A stretch of 5,818 nucleotides of DNA from Saprospiraceae bacterium (lineage in GTDB: Bacteria > Bacteroidota > Bacteroidia > Chitinophagales > Saprospiraceae). Shown here piece by piece: positions 5,609 through 5,818 of the stretch (the first letter of the stretch is position 1; each line of letters begins with the position of its first letter). Made by a program: the position numbers and the translations under genes. Where the stretch lies: the NCBI GenBank assembly GCA_004297645.1, contig SCUG01000108.1, positions 1 to 5,818 on the forward strand, read 5' to 3'. The notes beneath the pieces are model-generated. The model saw nothing but the letters and a program-made list of their open reading frames with translations, did no database searches and was not told where the DNA came from.

Positions 5609-5818
5609 TTATTGAAGCGCTTCGACGTCCAGCTCTATCACTTTTTTGTCAATGTCAGCTTGCGAGGCGCCGGCAGCTTTCATCTCTTTATAAACCTGAG
5701 CCTTTCTCTCACGCAACTGCCCTATTTTTTGCATATAGATATTCAACTGGTCCTTGTTCAGCAGTTGGCGGAAGGAAACCTCCTGCGCATATTGCAGCGC
5801 CCGGATTTTTTGAGATCG
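5609..5818 (-). CDS. C-terminal 69 residues of an unrecognised helical protein (partial)
   Basis: An open frame enters at the window edge (base 5818) and ends at TAA (5609-5611), followed by a strong terminator. The visible 69 residues are rich in Gln, Lys, Glu, Ala and Leu, without Trp, Cys, Pro or His, and read as two or three amphipathic helices: one around KIRALQYAQEVSFRQLLNKD, one around QLNIYMQKIGQLRERKAQVY, then a turn (AAGAS) and a final short helix ending in EALQ. The pattern LLNKDQLNIYMQKI recalls the LTxxQ-type segment of Spy/CpxP-like periplasmic proteins, but this is a weak resemblance and the N terminus, including any signal peptide, is outside the window. I do not assign a function. 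The downstream terminator, third-codon-position G/C preference and sensible stop support it being a real gene. Confidence 0.65.
   Translation of the reverse strand, partial: RSQKIRALQYAQEVSFRQLLNKDQLNIYMQKIGQLRERKAQVYKEMKAAGASQADIDKKVIELDVEALQ

Noticed and set aside
1..5818. Mobile element, CRISPR array, defence or toxin-antitoxin system
   Set aside because: The only tandem repeat is coding sequence inside rho. There are no spacers, transposase, integrase or terminal inverted repeats, and the three complete genes are ordinary housekeeping families.

Overview
The window reads as bacterial chromosome from a member of the Bacteroidota, possibly a Saprospiria, Chitinophagia or Cytophagia relative; the class is a guess. 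Four things point there. The rho gene has the N-terminal sequence and long disordered insert typical of Bacteroidota Rho. None of the three complete genes has a purine-rich Shine-Dalgarno sequence; their leaders are A/T- or C-rich. Possible TAnnTTTG-type -7 boxes occur. Base composition is moderate and stop codons are mixed.

Layout. Bases 1-132 hold a weak hairpin, probably the end of an upstream gene, and a C-rich, almost G-free leader. Bases 133-1944 (+) encode transcription terminator Rho, 603 aa, with an extra ~185-residue low-complexity region that contains three tandem 22-residue (66-bp) repeats. A strong intrinsic terminator follows at 1981-2026. Bases 2087-3868 (+) encode a 593-aa XPNPEP1-like aminopeptidase P with all metal ligands. 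A bidirectional terminator at 3888-3924 separates it from the convergent gene at 3947-5272 (-), a 441-aa citrate synthase of the eukaryotic (mitochondrial-like) type. Bases 5273-5608 form a gene-free stretch that holds the probable citrate synthase promoter and a perfect terminator hairpin for the next gene. That gene, at 5609-5818 (-), is only a C-terminal fragment of a helical, Gln/Lys-rich protein and runs off the window.

The genes do not form an operon. Each appears to be its own transcription unit closed by an intrinsic hairpin, and they serve unrelated core functions: transcription termination, proline-peptide turnover and entry into the TCA cycle. I see no mobile element, CRISPR array, tRNA, rRNA, defence cassette or evident new multi-gene system. 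The points most worth a second look are the repeat-bearing disordered insert in Rho, the C-rich leader that could let Rho control its own gene, and the eukaryote-type citrate synthase.
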